Origin: Plantactinospora sp040120695
GTDB taxonomy: Bacteria > Actinomycetota > Actinomycetes > Mycobacteriales > Micromonosporaceae
Length of the DNA: 64,000 nt
NCBI RefSeq assembly: GCF_040120695.1
Contig: NZ_JBEEAC010000004.1
Location: 248,001-312,000, forward strand
Reading direction: 5' to 3'
Part shown: in pieces, positions 40,375 through 48,862 of the stretch
How positions within the stretch are numbered: the stretch's first letter is position 1
Layout: the number at the start of each line of letters is the position of its first letter
The notes under the pieces: model-generated
Told to the model about the DNA's origin: nothing
The model's input: only the letters and a program-made list of their open reading frames with translations
Database searches by the model: none
Position numbers and translations under genes: made by a program

Positions 40375-40438
40375 GACCTGCCCGACGGGCCCGGGCGACA
40401 ACGGCGTCCCCGGGCCCGCCGGGCAGCGGCCAGGTCTC
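40373..40438 (+). terminator. Large hairpin after the CBS gene
   Basis: Left arm 40373-40395; right arm 40408-40425 plus AGGTCTC at 40432-40438, pairing nearly end to end (GAGACCT...AGGTCTC closing) with a 5-nt bulge. It overlaps the stop codon. Confidence 0.85.
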
Positions 40439-40568
40439 CCCGGTCGGTTGATCCCCTCAGCGTCCGCAGACGGTTGGTCCCGGGCGCCCCGGGGACGGTC
40501 CGGAGACGGTGACGCGCCCAGGGGACGGTCCGGAGGGCGGTGACGGACAGGCGAGGGAGGGCAGGGCG

Positions 40569-40940
40569 ATGGATCCGACCACCGAGTTCTTCGAAGGACT
40601 CAACTACCGTCCGCCGGATCCGCTGCTGCGCGAGATCCGGGGAACGATCCGCTTCGAGTTCGAGTCGGATGTCGACGTCGACACCTGGTTGCTGGTGTTC
40701 AGCGCCGGCAGCGTCTCCGCCACCGAGTCGGACCGGCCGGCGGACTGCACGGTCCGGACCGACCGCGAGTTCTTCAACCGGGTCGCCGCCGGCGAGGCGA
40801 ACGTGTTCGCGGCACTGCTGCGCAACCGGGTCACCGTGGAGGGAAACCTCATCCTGTACAAGTACCTGCTGCACCTGGTGCCCGGGCCGCCCGGCGCGCA
40901 CGAACCTCGGGAATGGGTGCGGCGGGGGCATCGGAGATGA
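40569..40940 (+). CDS. SCP2 sterol-binding-domain protein (copy 1)
   Basis: 123 residues from ATG 40569 behind GGGAGGG. The fold reads PTTEFFEGLNYRPPDPLLREIRGTIRFEF, WLLVFSAGSVSATESDRPADCTVRTDREFFNRVAAGEANVFAALLRNRVTVEGNLIL, a small SCP2 domain that binds hydrophobic ligands. Its stop overlaps the start of the debranching-like gene (ATGA). The same gene order recurs at 43.08 kb, so SCP2 and enzyme are a conserved pair. Confidence 0.88.
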   Translation: MDPTTEFFEGLNYRPPDPLLREIRGTIRFEFESDVDVDTWLLVFSAGSVSATESDRPADCTVRTDREFFNRVAAGEANVFAALLRNRVTVEGNLILYKYLLHLVPGPPGAHEPREWVRRGHRR

Positions 40941-42991
40941 AACCACTGGTCAGCATCCTCGACGGCAACACCTTCGTGGTCAGCGACGACCGGGGCGACA
41001 TCGACCCCTCGCCGACCTTTCCCACCGGGTTCTTCTCGTTCGACACCCGGTTCCTGTCGAAGTGGGAGCTGACCGTCGACGGAAACCGGCTCAGCGTGCT
41101 CTCCGTCGACGACCTCCAGTACTTCGAGTCGCAGTTCTTCCTGGTCCCCGGCGAGCCGACGCACTACGTGGACGCCAAGCTGTCGATCATCCGGCACCGG
41201 ACGATCGGCGGCAGCTTCGTCGAGGATCTGACCGTCCTCAACCACCAGGACCAGGCGGTCGAACTGACGGTCCGGTTGAACGTGGCGAGCGACTTCGCCG
41301 ACCTGTTCGAGATCAAGGATATGCAGGGGAAGGCCGGCGAGACCATCGCGCTGGTCGAGGACGATCGGCTGCGACTCTGCTACCACCGGGAGACCTACCG
41401 ACGCGAGACGGTCATCACCTCGAGCGCACCCGCCGAGTTCGACCCCGACGGGCTGACCTTCGCGCTGCGGATCGAAGCGCACCAGCAATGGCATACCCGA
41501 CTGTGTGTGCAGGCCAACGTCGAGGGGGCCGGCGGCCGGGACATCCGGCTCAGCATCCAGCGGCACCGCAGCCGGTCCCCCGAGGAACTGCGGCAAGACC
41601 TGCAAGGGTGGCTGGACCGGGCGCCGAAGCTCAGCAGCGACAGCGATGCGCTGACCGGGACGTACCGGCGCAGCCTGGTCGACCTGGCCGCGCTCCGGTA
41701 CGTGCCGCTGACCTCCGGTGCCCCGCTGCCCGCCGCCGGCCTGCCCTGGTTCATGACGATGTTCGGCCGGGACGGCCTGATCACCTGCCTGCAGACCCTG
41801 CCGTTCACCCCGGAACTCACCCCGCCGGCGCTGCGCTACCTGGCGATGACCCAGGGGGTGAGCCTGGACGACTTCCGGGACCGGGAGCCGGGGAAGATCC
41901 TGCACGAGGTCCGGTACGGCGAGTCGACCGCGTTCGAGGAGCAGCCACACTCGCCCTACTACGGCTCGGCCGACTCGACCCCGCTCTTCGTGATCCTGCT
42001 CGACGAGTACGAACGGTGGACCGGGGACACCAAGCTGGTCGAGTCGTTGGAGTACGAGGCCCGGGCGGCGCTGAACTGGATCGACCGGTACGGGGACCTG
42101 ATGGGCAACGGCTACGTCTGGTACGAACGGCGGAACCTGCGCAACGGCCTGGAGAACCAGTGCTGGAAGGACTCCTGGGACGGCATCTCGTACTCCGACG
42201 GCCGGTTGCCCGCGTTTCCCCGGGCCACCTGCGAGCTACAGGGCTACGCGTACGACGCCAAGATTCGGGGCGCCCGCCTCGCCCGGCTGGTCTGGAAGGA
42301 CCTGGTCTACGCCGAGCAGCTGGAGCGGGAGGCGGCGGACCTGAAGCAGCGGTTCAACCGGGACTTCTGGGTCGCCGACGGCGAGTACTACGCGCTGGCC
42401 CTGGACATCGAGGGCAGCCAGGTGGACGCCCTCTCCTCCAACATGGGGCACCTGCTCTGGAGCGGGATCGTCGACGAGGACCGGGCCGCGAAGGTGGCCG
42501 AGCACCTGCTCGGGCCCCGGCTCTTCTCCGGTTGGGGTGTGCGCACCCTGGCCGAGGGGGAGGGCCGGTACAACCCGATCGGCTACCACGTCGGCACGGT
42601 CTGGCCGTTCGACAACTCGCTGATCGCCTGGGGGCTGCGCCGGTACGGCTTCCGGTGCGAGGCGGGCCGGATCGCCGAGGCGATGATCGACGCGGGACGG
42701 TACTTCGACGGCCGGCTTCCGGAGGCGTTCGCCGGCTACGACCGGGCGCTGACGAAGTACCCGGTGCAGTACCCGACGGCGTGTAGCCCGCAGGCCTGGT
42801 CGACCGGTACGCCGATGTTGATGATCAGAACCCTGCTGGGGCTTGACCCGCACGGCGAGCACCTGATCGTGGACCCGGCCCTGCCGGAGCGGATGGGCCG
42901 GATGGAACTGCTGGACATCCCGGGGCGGTGGGGCCTGATCGACGCCTTCGGCCGGGGCCGCCCGGAGCACACGGCGAACCTGACGGATTGA
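40937..42991 (+). CDS. Glycogen debranching-like enzyme (amylo-alpha-1,6-glucosidase family), copy 1
   Basis: 684 residues from ATG 40937. An N-terminal beta domain (VSILDGNTFVVSDDRGDIDPSPTFPTGFFSFDTRFLSKWELTVDG) is followed by an (alpha/alpha)6 barrel with GLPWFMTMFGRDGLITCLQTL, WYERRNLRNGLENQCWKDSWDGISY and NPIGYHVGTVWPFDNSLIAWGLRRYG. No signal peptide, so it is cytoplasmic. Family members cleave alpha-1,6 or related glucosidic linkages; the substrate here is unproven. Translationally coupled to the SCP2 gene before it. Confidence 0.9.
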   Translation: MKPLVSILDGNTFVVSDDRGDIDPSPTFPTGFFSFDTRFLSKWELTVDGNRLSVLSVDDLQYFESQFFLVPGEPTHYVDAKLSIIRHRTIGGSFVEDLTVLNHQDQAVELTVRLNVASDFADLFEIKDMQGKAGETIALVEDDRLRLCYHRETYRRETVITSSAPAEFDPDGLTFALRIEAHQQWHTRLCVQANVEGAGGRDIRLSIQRHRSRSPEELRQDLQGWLDRAPKLSSDSDALTGTYRRSLVDLAALRYVPLTSGAPLPAAGLPWFMTMFGRDGLITCLQTLPFTPELTPPALRYLAMTQGVSLDDFRDREPGKILHEVRYGESTAFEEQPHSPYYGSADSTPLFVILLDEYERWTGDTKLVESLEYEARAALNWIDRYGDLMGNGYVWYERRNLRNGLENQCWKDSWDGISYSDGRLPAFPRATCELQGYAYDAKIRGARLARLVWKDLVYAEQLEREAADLKQRFNRDFWVADGEYYALALDIEGSQVDALSSNMGHLLWSGIVDEDRAAKVAEHLLGPRLFSGWGVRTLAEGEGRYNPIGYHVGTVWPFDNSLIAWGLRRYGFRCEAGRIAEAMIDAGRYFDGRLPEAFAGYDRALTKYPVQYPTACSPQAWSTGTPMLMIRTLLGLDPHGEHLIVDPALPERMGRMELLDIPGRWGLIDAFGRGRPEHTANLTD

Positions 42992-43083
42992 CCGGGCGGC
43001 ACGGCCTCCGTCGATGTGCGGGGGTGCCACGGCACCCGCAGGGGTGCGGAATGCCGGACGAATCGGGGAGGAGGCATCATCCG

Positions 43084-43491
43084 ATGGCGGATCCGACCGT
43101 CGAGTTCTTCAACCGGATCGAGGAGAGCGGACCGGGCCTGCTGCCGACCAGGGCCCGGGGAACACTCCGGTTCGACATCGACCGGGGCGACGAGGTCGAT
43201 CACTGGTTCGTCGCGATCAATCGCGGGAACGTGCTGGTGTCGCGCGAGTGGCGGGAGGCGGACTGCGTGGTCACCACCGACAAGGATCTGTTCGACAAGC
43301 TCGCCACCGGCGAGGCGCAGGTGCTCGCCGCGTACAACCGGAACGACCTGACCGTGCAGGGGAGCCTGCCGCTGCTGCTGACGTTCCGCCGCGCCTTCCC
43401 CTCGCCGCCGGGGACCCGGGATCCCCGGGAGCGGATCCGGGAGCGGTTCGCAGGCGGCCGGGCCGGAAGGAATGGGGAGAGCTGGTCGTGA
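43084..43491 (+). CDS. SCP2 sterol-binding-domain protein (copy 2)
   Basis: 135 residues from ATG 43084 behind GGGGAGGAGG. It parallels copy 1: PTVEFFNRIEESGPGLLPTRARGTLRFDI, HWFVAINRGNVLVSREWREADCVVTTDKDLFDKLATGEAQVLAAYNRNDLTVQGSL, with a longer Arg-rich C-terminus. The stop overlaps the next gene's GTG (GTGA). Only about half the residues match copy 1, so the duplication is old. Confidence 0.88.
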   Translation: MADPTVEFFNRIEESGPGLLPTRARGTLRFDIDRGDEVDHWFVAINRGNVLVSREWREADCVVTTDKDLFDKLATGEAQVLAAYNRNDLTVQGSLPLLLTFRRAFPSPPGTRDPRERIRERFAGGRAGRNGESWS

Positions 43492-45527
43492 ACGAGCTGG
43501 TCAGCATCTTGGATGGCAACACGTTCATGGTCAGCGACTCCGCCGGTGACGTGGATTCGTCCCCGACCGTGCCGTCCGGGCTCTTCGCCTGGGACACCCG
43601 GTTCCTCTCCACGTGGGCGCTGACCGTCGACGGCGAGCGGCTGCACGAACTCTCCGTCGACGACCTCCAGTACTACGAGTGCCGGTTCTTCGTGGTGCCC
43701 GGCGAGCCGACCCACTACGTGGACGCGAAGACCTCGGTGATCCGGCACCGGACGCTCGTCGATGGGCTCGCGGAGGAGTTGACCGTGCTCAACCACCGCG
43801 ACGAGTCGGTGGTGCTGACGCTGCGGATGGAGATCGACTGCGACTTCGCGGACCTGTTCGACGCCCGGGAGGCCCGGGCCCTGCCCGGTCGGTCGGAGAA
43901 GTTCGTCGAGGATGGCGCGCTTCGGCTGCGCTACGAGCGGAGGCGGCACGTTGCCGAGACGATCGTCACCAGCAGCCTGCCGGCCGCGGTCGACGCCGAG
44001 GGCATGACCTTCCAGATCGAACTCGGCGCCCACCAGGCCTGGACGACGACGCTCCGGGCGATCGGCACCATCCGCGGTGCCGGCGGCCGGGACGTCCGGG
44101 AAAACCTGAGCGGCTACGAGAAGAGGCGGCCGGAGAAGCAGCGTGAGCTGGCGGAGTGGATGGCCGGGGCCCCGAAGCTCACCTGTGACTGCGGGATGCT
44201 GGCGCACACCTACCGGCGCAGCCTGACCGACCTCGCCGCGTTGCAGTACGCCGGGCTGACCGGCCCGGCGAAGCTGCTGGCGGCCGGACTGCCCTGGTAC
44301 ATGTCGCTGTTCGGCCGGCACAGCCTGATCACCGGCTACCAGTCGCTGCCGTACCTACCGCAGATCGCCCGCAGCGCGCTGTCGGTGCTCGCCCTGCTCC
44401 AGGGCGGCCGGGTGGACGACTTCCGGGACGAGGAGCCGGGCAAGATCCTGCACGAGGTCCGGTACGGCGAGCCGGGCGGCTTCGAGGACAGCCCGTTCAC
44501 CACCTACTACGGCGCGGCGGACTGCACACCGCTGTTCGTGGTCCTGCTCGACGAGTACGAGCGGTGGACCGGGGATGCCGAGACGGTGCGGCTGCTGGAG
44601 TACGAGGCCCGGTCGGCGCTGGACTGGGTCGACACGTATGGCAACCTGATGGACGACGGCTACATCTGGTACGAGCGCCGCAGCCCCGGCGGGCTGGAGA
44701 ACCAGGGCTGGAAGGACTCCCGGAACTCGATCGTCTACGCCGACGGCCGGCTGCCTGGCAGTCCCCGGGCCACCTGCGAGCTACAGGGCTACGCCTACGA
44801 CGCCAAGGTCCGGGCTGCCCGGCTGGCCCGCGTGGTCTGGAACGACCCGGCGTACGCGGACCGGTTGGAGCGGGAGGCGGCCGACCTGCGCATTCGGTTC
44901 AACCGGGACTTCTGGATCGCCGACCGGGGCTACTACGCGTTGGCGCTCGACGCCGAGGGCGGCCAGGTCGACGCGCTCGCCTCCAACATGGGGCACCTGC
45001 TCTGGAGCGGCATCGTGGACGAGTCCCGGGCCGCGCAGGTGGTCGACCACCTGCTCAGCCGGCCGCTCTTCTCCGGTTGGGGCATCCGGACGCTCGCCTG
45101 CGACCAGGCCGGATACAACCCGGTCGGCTACCACAACGGCGCGATCTGGCCGTCGGACAACTCCCTCATCGCGCTGGGGCTGCGCCGGTACGGCTTCGCC
45201 GACGAGGCGGCCCGGTTGGCGGTGACGATGATCGAGGCATCCCAGTACTTCGACGGCCGGATGCCGGAGGCGTTCGCCGGCTACGACCGGCGATTCACCC
45301 GGTATCCGGTGCAGTACCCCCGGGCGTGCAGCCCGCACAGCTCGTCGGCGGGCGCACCGCTGGCGCTGCTCCGTACCCTGCTGGGCCTGCGTCCGCACCA
45401 GGACCATCTGACGATCGACCCGGCGATCCCGGAGCGGCTCGGCCGGATCGAGCTGATCGACATTCCTGGTCGGTGGGGCCGGATCGACGCGTTCGGTCGG
45501 GGCCGGGTGCCGCTGGAACCCGACTGA
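43488..45527 (+). CDS. Glycogen debranching-like enzyme, copy 2
   Basis: 679 residues from GTG 43488. Colinear with copy 1 over the whole length (e.g. VSILDGNTFMVSDSAGDVDSSPTVPSGLFAWDTRFLSTWALTVDG; NPVGYHNGAIWPSDNSLIALGLRRYG). A notable change is LFGRHSLIT where copy 1 has MFGRDGLIT: the Asp common at this place in the family is His, and Trp-Pro-Phe-Asp is Trp-Pro-Ser-Asp. These active-site-side changes suggest altered substrate or loss of activity. Coupled to the SCP2 gene by GTGA. Confidence 0.9.
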   Translation: MNELVSILDGNTFMVSDSAGDVDSSPTVPSGLFAWDTRFLSTWALTVDGERLHELSVDDLQYYECRFFVVPGEPTHYVDAKTSVIRHRTLVDGLAEELTVLNHRDESVVLTLRMEIDCDFADLFDAREARALPGRSEKFVEDGALRLRYERRRHVAETIVTSSLPAAVDAEGMTFQIELGAHQAWTTTLRAIGTIRGAGGRDVRENLSGYEKRRPEKQRELAEWMAGAPKLTCDCGMLAHTYRRSLTDLAALQYAGLTGPAKLLAAGLPWYMSLFGRHSLITGYQSLPYLPQIARSALSVLALLQGGRVDDFRDEEPGKILHEVRYGEPGGFEDSPFTTYYGAADCTPLFVVLLDEYERWTGDAETVRLLEYEARSALDWVDTYGNLMDDGYIWYERRSPGGLENQGWKDSRNSIVYADGRLPGSPRATCELQGYAYDAKVRAARLARVVWNDPAYADRLEREAADLRIRFNRDFWIADRGYYALALDAEGGQVDALASNMGHLLWSGIVDESRAAQVVDHLLSRPLFSGWGIRTLACDQAGYNPVGYHNGAIWPSDNSLIALGLRRYGFADEAARLAVTMIEASQYFDGRMPEAFAGYDRRFTRYPVQYPRACSPHSSSAGAPLALLRTLLGLRPHQDHLTIDPAIPERLGRIELIDIPGRWGRIDAFGRGRVPLEPD

Positions 45528-45566
45528 GCCGCCCCGGACGGCCGTTGGAGGTCCGGCCGCCCAGGG

Positions 45567-46250
45567 CTATTCGAAGCTCAGGTGCCGGCGCTGGCGCAGC
45601 CGGATGCCGGAGGCGGTCGCCACCAGCGTGGTCAGCGTCAGGGTCAGCACGACGCCGTGCACCAGGCCGCGGGCCAGGTAACCGCTGTCGGTGTGGTCGA
45701 TCGCGTACGTGCCGATCTCGCGGCTGAACCAGAACGGCAGCGCCCGGGCGGCGGTGTCGGCCGGGTCCAGCACCATCTGGAGCCCGACCACGATCAGCAG
45801 CACCAGGGTGCCCTCCAGCTCGCGGGGGAGAATCGCGCTCAGCGCCAGCCCGAACGGGACGGCGGTGGCCACCGTCAACGCCATGATCAGCGCGATGGCG
45901 CCATACCGGACGTCGTCCTGGTCGAAGCGGACCAGCAGGAAGTACGGCACCGACAGCGCGGCGCCGACCGTCCAGAGCGCGAGCAGCCGGCCGAGATGCA
46001 GGTGGTGCGCCCGGTAGCCGGAGAGTCGTAGCCGGGGCTCGATGCCCCGGGCGGCACTGCCGGCGAAGAGCGCGGCGGTGCTGAGCGCCCAGCTCAGTCC
46101 GAGACAGACGAACCGGATCGACTGGCCGGCGTGGTCGTCCCGGCGACTGGCGTAGAAGGCCAGCGGAAACACCAGCAGGATCAGCAGTACGCCCCGGCGG
46201 CGCACCACCTCGCGCAGCGCCAGCTCCGCCACCGTCCAGATCTTGGTCAT
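45567..46250 (-). CDS. ABC transporter permease-like membrane protein
   Basis: 227 residues from ATG 46250, which overlaps the stop of the ATPase gene. About six hydrophobic helices (e.g. VLLILLVFPLAFYA, LGLSWALSTAALFAGSA, LVLLIVVGLQMVLDP). It fits the ABC-2-type membrane partner of the ATPase upstream; the cargo is unknown. Together with the PadR gene it forms a three-gene operon. Confidence 0.85.
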   Translation of the reverse strand: MTKIWTVAELALREVVRRRGVLLILLVFPLAFYASRRDDHAGQSIRFVCLGLSWALSTAALFAGSAARGIEPRLRLSGYRAHHLHLGRLLALWTVGAALSVPYFLLVRFDQDDVRYGAIALIMALTVATAVPFGLALSAILPRELEGTLVLLIVVGLQMVLDPADTAARALPFWFSREIGTYAIDHTDSGYLARGLVHGVVLTLTLTTLVATASGIRLRQRRHLSFE

Positions 46251-47110
46251 GCCGACATCTCCCGGGCCGGGGTCAGGTCGAGCACGGTGTCGACCCGGTC
46301 GAGTTGGTTGAGCAGGTGGGTCACCACGACGATCGCCCGGCCGTCCCCGCGCCACCGCCAGAGCTGCTGCCAGAAGTCCAGATAGGTGCCCCGGTCGAAG
46401 CCCTGGTACGGCTCGTCGAGCAGCAGCACGTCCGGTTCGCCGAGCGCGGCCATCACCAGGTTGAGCTTCTGCCGGGTACCCCCGGAGAGGTGCCGGGCCT
46501 GGGTCCGGCCGGCGGGCTCCCAGTCCAGTGCGGCGGCATGCGCCCGACCGGCGGCCCGGGCCTGCGTCCGGTTCAGCCCGCGTCCGGCCCCGACCAGCAC
46601 GAAGTGCTCCTCGGGATGGAGGAAGTCGGCGGTACCGCCGGACTGCGGGCAGTAGCCGAGGGTGCCGTGCACCCGGACCCGGCCGGAGTCCGGGCTGAGC
46701 AGGCCGGCGCAGATCCGCAGGAAGGTGCTCTTGCCGGCACCGTTCGCCCCCACCACGGCGGCGATCTCACCGGCCCGCACCGTCAGGTCGACGCCGGCCA
46801 GCACCGGGCGCCGGCGGTAGCGCTTGGTGATGCCGCGCACCTCCAGCCGGACCGGGCCGGCGGTCTGCGGCGCCCGCGCCGGCGCGTCCACCCGGGCCGT
46901 CCCGACGCCGGCGGTGTGCCGCGGTGCGCCGACGCTTTCGGCGACCGCCGACGCGTACGTCGACGGCGGGCCGAAGACCTGCAACGGCGACTCGCCGCTG
47001 TCCCGCAGGTGCGTGGCGGACTCGGCGACCACGTGCCGGGCGAGGTCCGGATCGAGGCCGTGCCGGTGCAGCTCAGCGGCGAGCGCCCGGAGCCATCCGT
47101 CGGAGTTCAC
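46247..47110 (-). CDS. ABC transporter ATPase with N-terminal HAAS-like domain
   Basis: 287 residues from GTG 47110 (GTGA overlap with the PadR stop). Residues 1-55 (DGWLRALAAELHRHGLDPDLARHVVAESATHLRDSGESPLQVFGPPSTYASAVAE) look like a HAAS/DUF1700-type signalling module, usually a separate protein encoded beside PadR genes. After a linker comes the ATPase: Walker A GANGAGKST, LSGGTRQKLNL signature, LLLDEP Walker B and a switch His (VVVTHLL). The fusion suggests the sensor controls the transporter directly. Confidence 0.9.
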   Translation of the reverse strand: MNSDGWLRALAAELHRHGLDPDLARHVVAESATHLRDSGESPLQVFGPPSTYASAVAESVGAPRHTAGVGTARVDAPARAPQTAGPVRLEVRGITKRYRRRPVLAGVDLTVRAGEIAAVVGANGAGKSTFLRICAGLLSPDSGRVRVHGTLGYCPQSGGTADFLHPEEHFVLVGAGRGLNRTQARAAGRAHAAALDWEPAGRTQARHLSGGTRQKLNLVMAALGEPDVLLLDEPYQGFDRGTYLDFWQQLWRWRGDGRAIVVVTHLLNQLDRVDTVLDLTPAREMSA

Positions 47111-47445
47111 CGTGTCTGCACCTCCCGCAGGACCGTCTCCACCCCTCGGGCGAAGGCGTCCCAGTCGACGGCGGTCCGGCGTAGTGTGTCGGCGCCGGCC
47201 GGAGTGATCCGGTAGTACTTGCGGGCCGGGCCGGAGGCGCCCTCCCGCCACTGCGCGCTCACCAGGCCGGTCCGTTGCAGCCGGAGCAGCACCGGATAGA
47301 GGGTGCCACCCTGGATCGGGCCGATGCCGCTCGCGTCGAGCGACTGGGCCAACTCGTATCCGTAGGACTCCCGACGGTGCAGCAGGGCGAGAACGCACAG
47401 GTCGAGCACCCCGCGTAACCACTGGCCACGGCGCTCCTGATCCAC
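47107..47445 (-). CDS. PadR-family transcriptional repressor
   Basis: 112 residues from GTG 47445; TACCTT lies 7 nt upstream (leaderless type). The winged helix is clear: GVLDLCVLALLHRRESYGYELAQSLDASGIGPIQGGTLYPVLLRLQRTGLVSAQWREG and KYYRITPAG. It heads the ABC operon and likely represses it, opening when a toxic or signal compound binds. A perfect 12-bp palindrome lies 20 bp upstream of the start. Confidence 0.92.
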   Translation of the reverse strand: MDQERRGQWLRGVLDLCVLALLHRRESYGYELAQSLDASGIGPIQGGTLYPVLLRLQRTGLVSAQWREGASGPARKYYRITPAGADTLRRTAVDWDAFARGVETVLREVQTR

Positions 47446-47464
47446 GGCGAAGAAGGTAGCACAG

Positions 47465-47476
47465 CCAGCTAGCTGG
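47465..47476. promoter_or_regulatory. Candidate PadR operator
   Basis: CCAGCTAGCTGG, a perfect 12-bp palindrome just upstream of the probable -10 (TACCTT, 47453-47458) of the PadR operon. Position fits autorepression; the motif itself is not a documented PadR site as far as I know. Confidence 0.5.
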
Positions 47477-47560
47477 CGCAGCAACCTAGTGTCCCGACGG
47501 TGTGCGCCCGAGGTTCGAGGCCGGGTGAACGGGGAGGATGATCATGCATACCGAGTACGG

Positions 47561-48211
47561 TCAGCCGGGCAGGTGGGCGTCGAGGAAGGCCGCGACGACG
47601 GCACGGACGTCGGGCCGGTGCAGCGGCAGGCCGTGACAGCCGTGCGTGACCAGGGAGTGCACCGGATGACCGGCCCGGAGCAGCGCCGAGGTCAACGCGA
47701 TCGTCTGGCCGACCGGTACGGCGTCGTCCGCTACACCGTGCGCCAGCAGCACCGGTACCCGGTTGCCGACGTGGTGCAGCGGAACCGCGTCCCGCGTCGC
47801 CGGGTCCCCGGCCGTGGGCTGGTGGCCCAGCAGCGCAGCCCACGGGTTGTCGCCACGGCGTGCCTGCGGCCACTCCTCGTCCAGCGGATCGACCGGCGGC
47901 CATAACGCGAGTACGCCGTCCACGTCGTCCGGCTCGGCGACGCCGCGCAGCCCGAGGTGCAGCGCCAGGTGGCCGCCGGCCGAGTCGCCGGCCACCAGGA
48001 ACGGAAGCCCGGCCGCGCGGGCCCGGGCCAGTGGCTCTCGCGCCGCCGCCCGTACGTCGGCGAGCTGCGCCGGCCACCTGGCTTCCGAGCTCAGCCGGTA
48101 GCGGCCCTGCACCACCGCCAGCCCGTGCCCGGCCAGCGCCGCGCCGTCCTCGTCCGACCAGCCGCGCCAGCCGCCACCCGGCAGCCACAGCACGATTCCC
48201 CGCTCCGTCAT
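47561..48211 (-). CDS. Alpha/beta hydrolase (esterase/lipase-like)
   Basis: 216 residues from ATG 48211. LWLPGGGWRGWSDED forms an HGGG-like oxyanion region, nucleophile elbow AGDSAGGH, acid in LLAHGVADDAVPVG and His in VTHGCHGLPL. Similar to BD-FAE/HSL-type esterases. No signal peptide, so cytoplasmic. It converges on nothing close by; its substrate is unknown. Confidence 0.87.
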   Translation of the reverse strand: MTERGIVLWLPGGGWRGWSDEDGAALAGHGLAVVQGRYRLSSEARWPAQLADVRAAAREPLARARAAGLPFLVAGDSAGGHLALHLGLRGVAEPDDVDGVLALWPPVDPLDEEWPQARRGDNPWAALLGHQPTAGDPATRDAVPLHHVGNRVPVLLAHGVADDAVPVGQTIALTSALLRAGHPVHSLVTHGCHGLPLHRPDVRAVVAAFLDAHLPG

Positions 48212-48382
48212 GGGCCAAGCATGGTCGCTGGCGTCCCCGTCGGGCCAGCCGGGAATGCCGACTCCGCTGACGGCGTAACCGCGCGGATCCGCGCACGACG
48301 GTGAGCGGGACCCCCTCCGGCGTGACCGGCACCGCTCCGGCTCGCCGAGCGGTTTCGGATGACCCGAGGTAATTTGGGTTCC

Positions 48383-48784
48383 GTGCTCTCCGTCGCGTTG
48401 GTCCGCCCCGTGTGGTGGATCGCGTGCCGGTCGCTGCGGTTCGTGACCGCCCTGGTGTTGATGGGCCTGCTGCTCGGCGCCCCCGGAGCCCGGTCCGGCC
48501 TTACCGATCCGGCCTTTGCGGCCACCGGGTCGTCCAGCGTCGGACAGTCGCCCAGCGTCGGGCACTCGACTGTGGAGGATGAGCGACCCTCGACGTCGGT
48601 CGAGGGCGCCGCCGCGACCGACGAGCGACCGGTGCCGACCGGCTCGGTGCCGACGGTGCTGGTCCGGGCCGGCCTGTTGGGCAGAGAGCCGGTTCGGCCG
48701 GCGCTCGGATCGGCGGCCGGGGTGTGGCCGGCCGGTGACGCGTACGCCCGGGTGGTCGGGCCGCGCGCACCCCCGCTGGGCTGA
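48383..48784 (+). CDS. Hypothetical exported or membrane-anchored protein
   Basis: 133 residues from GTG 48383, chosen because TAATTT lies 7 nt upstream; ATG 48359 is also in frame. One hydrophobic segment (FVTALVLMGLLLGAPGARSG) after a basic/Trp start gives a signal peptide or anchor, then a Ser/Thr/Pro-rich, low-complexity region. No family recognised. The next gene starts 78 bp on. Confidence 0.6.
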   Translation: MLSVALVRPVWWIACRSLRFVTALVLMGLLLGAPGARSGLTDPAFAATGSSSVGQSPSVGHSTVEDERPSTSVEGAAATDERPVPTGSVPTVLVRAGLLGREPVRPALGSAAGVWPAGDAYARVVGPRAPPLG

Positions 48785-48862
48785 GGACCGCTCGCGCCCG
48801 ACCGCGTCCGGTCCGGTCCCGCCGACTCCTCGTCCGCATCGTCCACCCCGTGAGGTGCCGTC

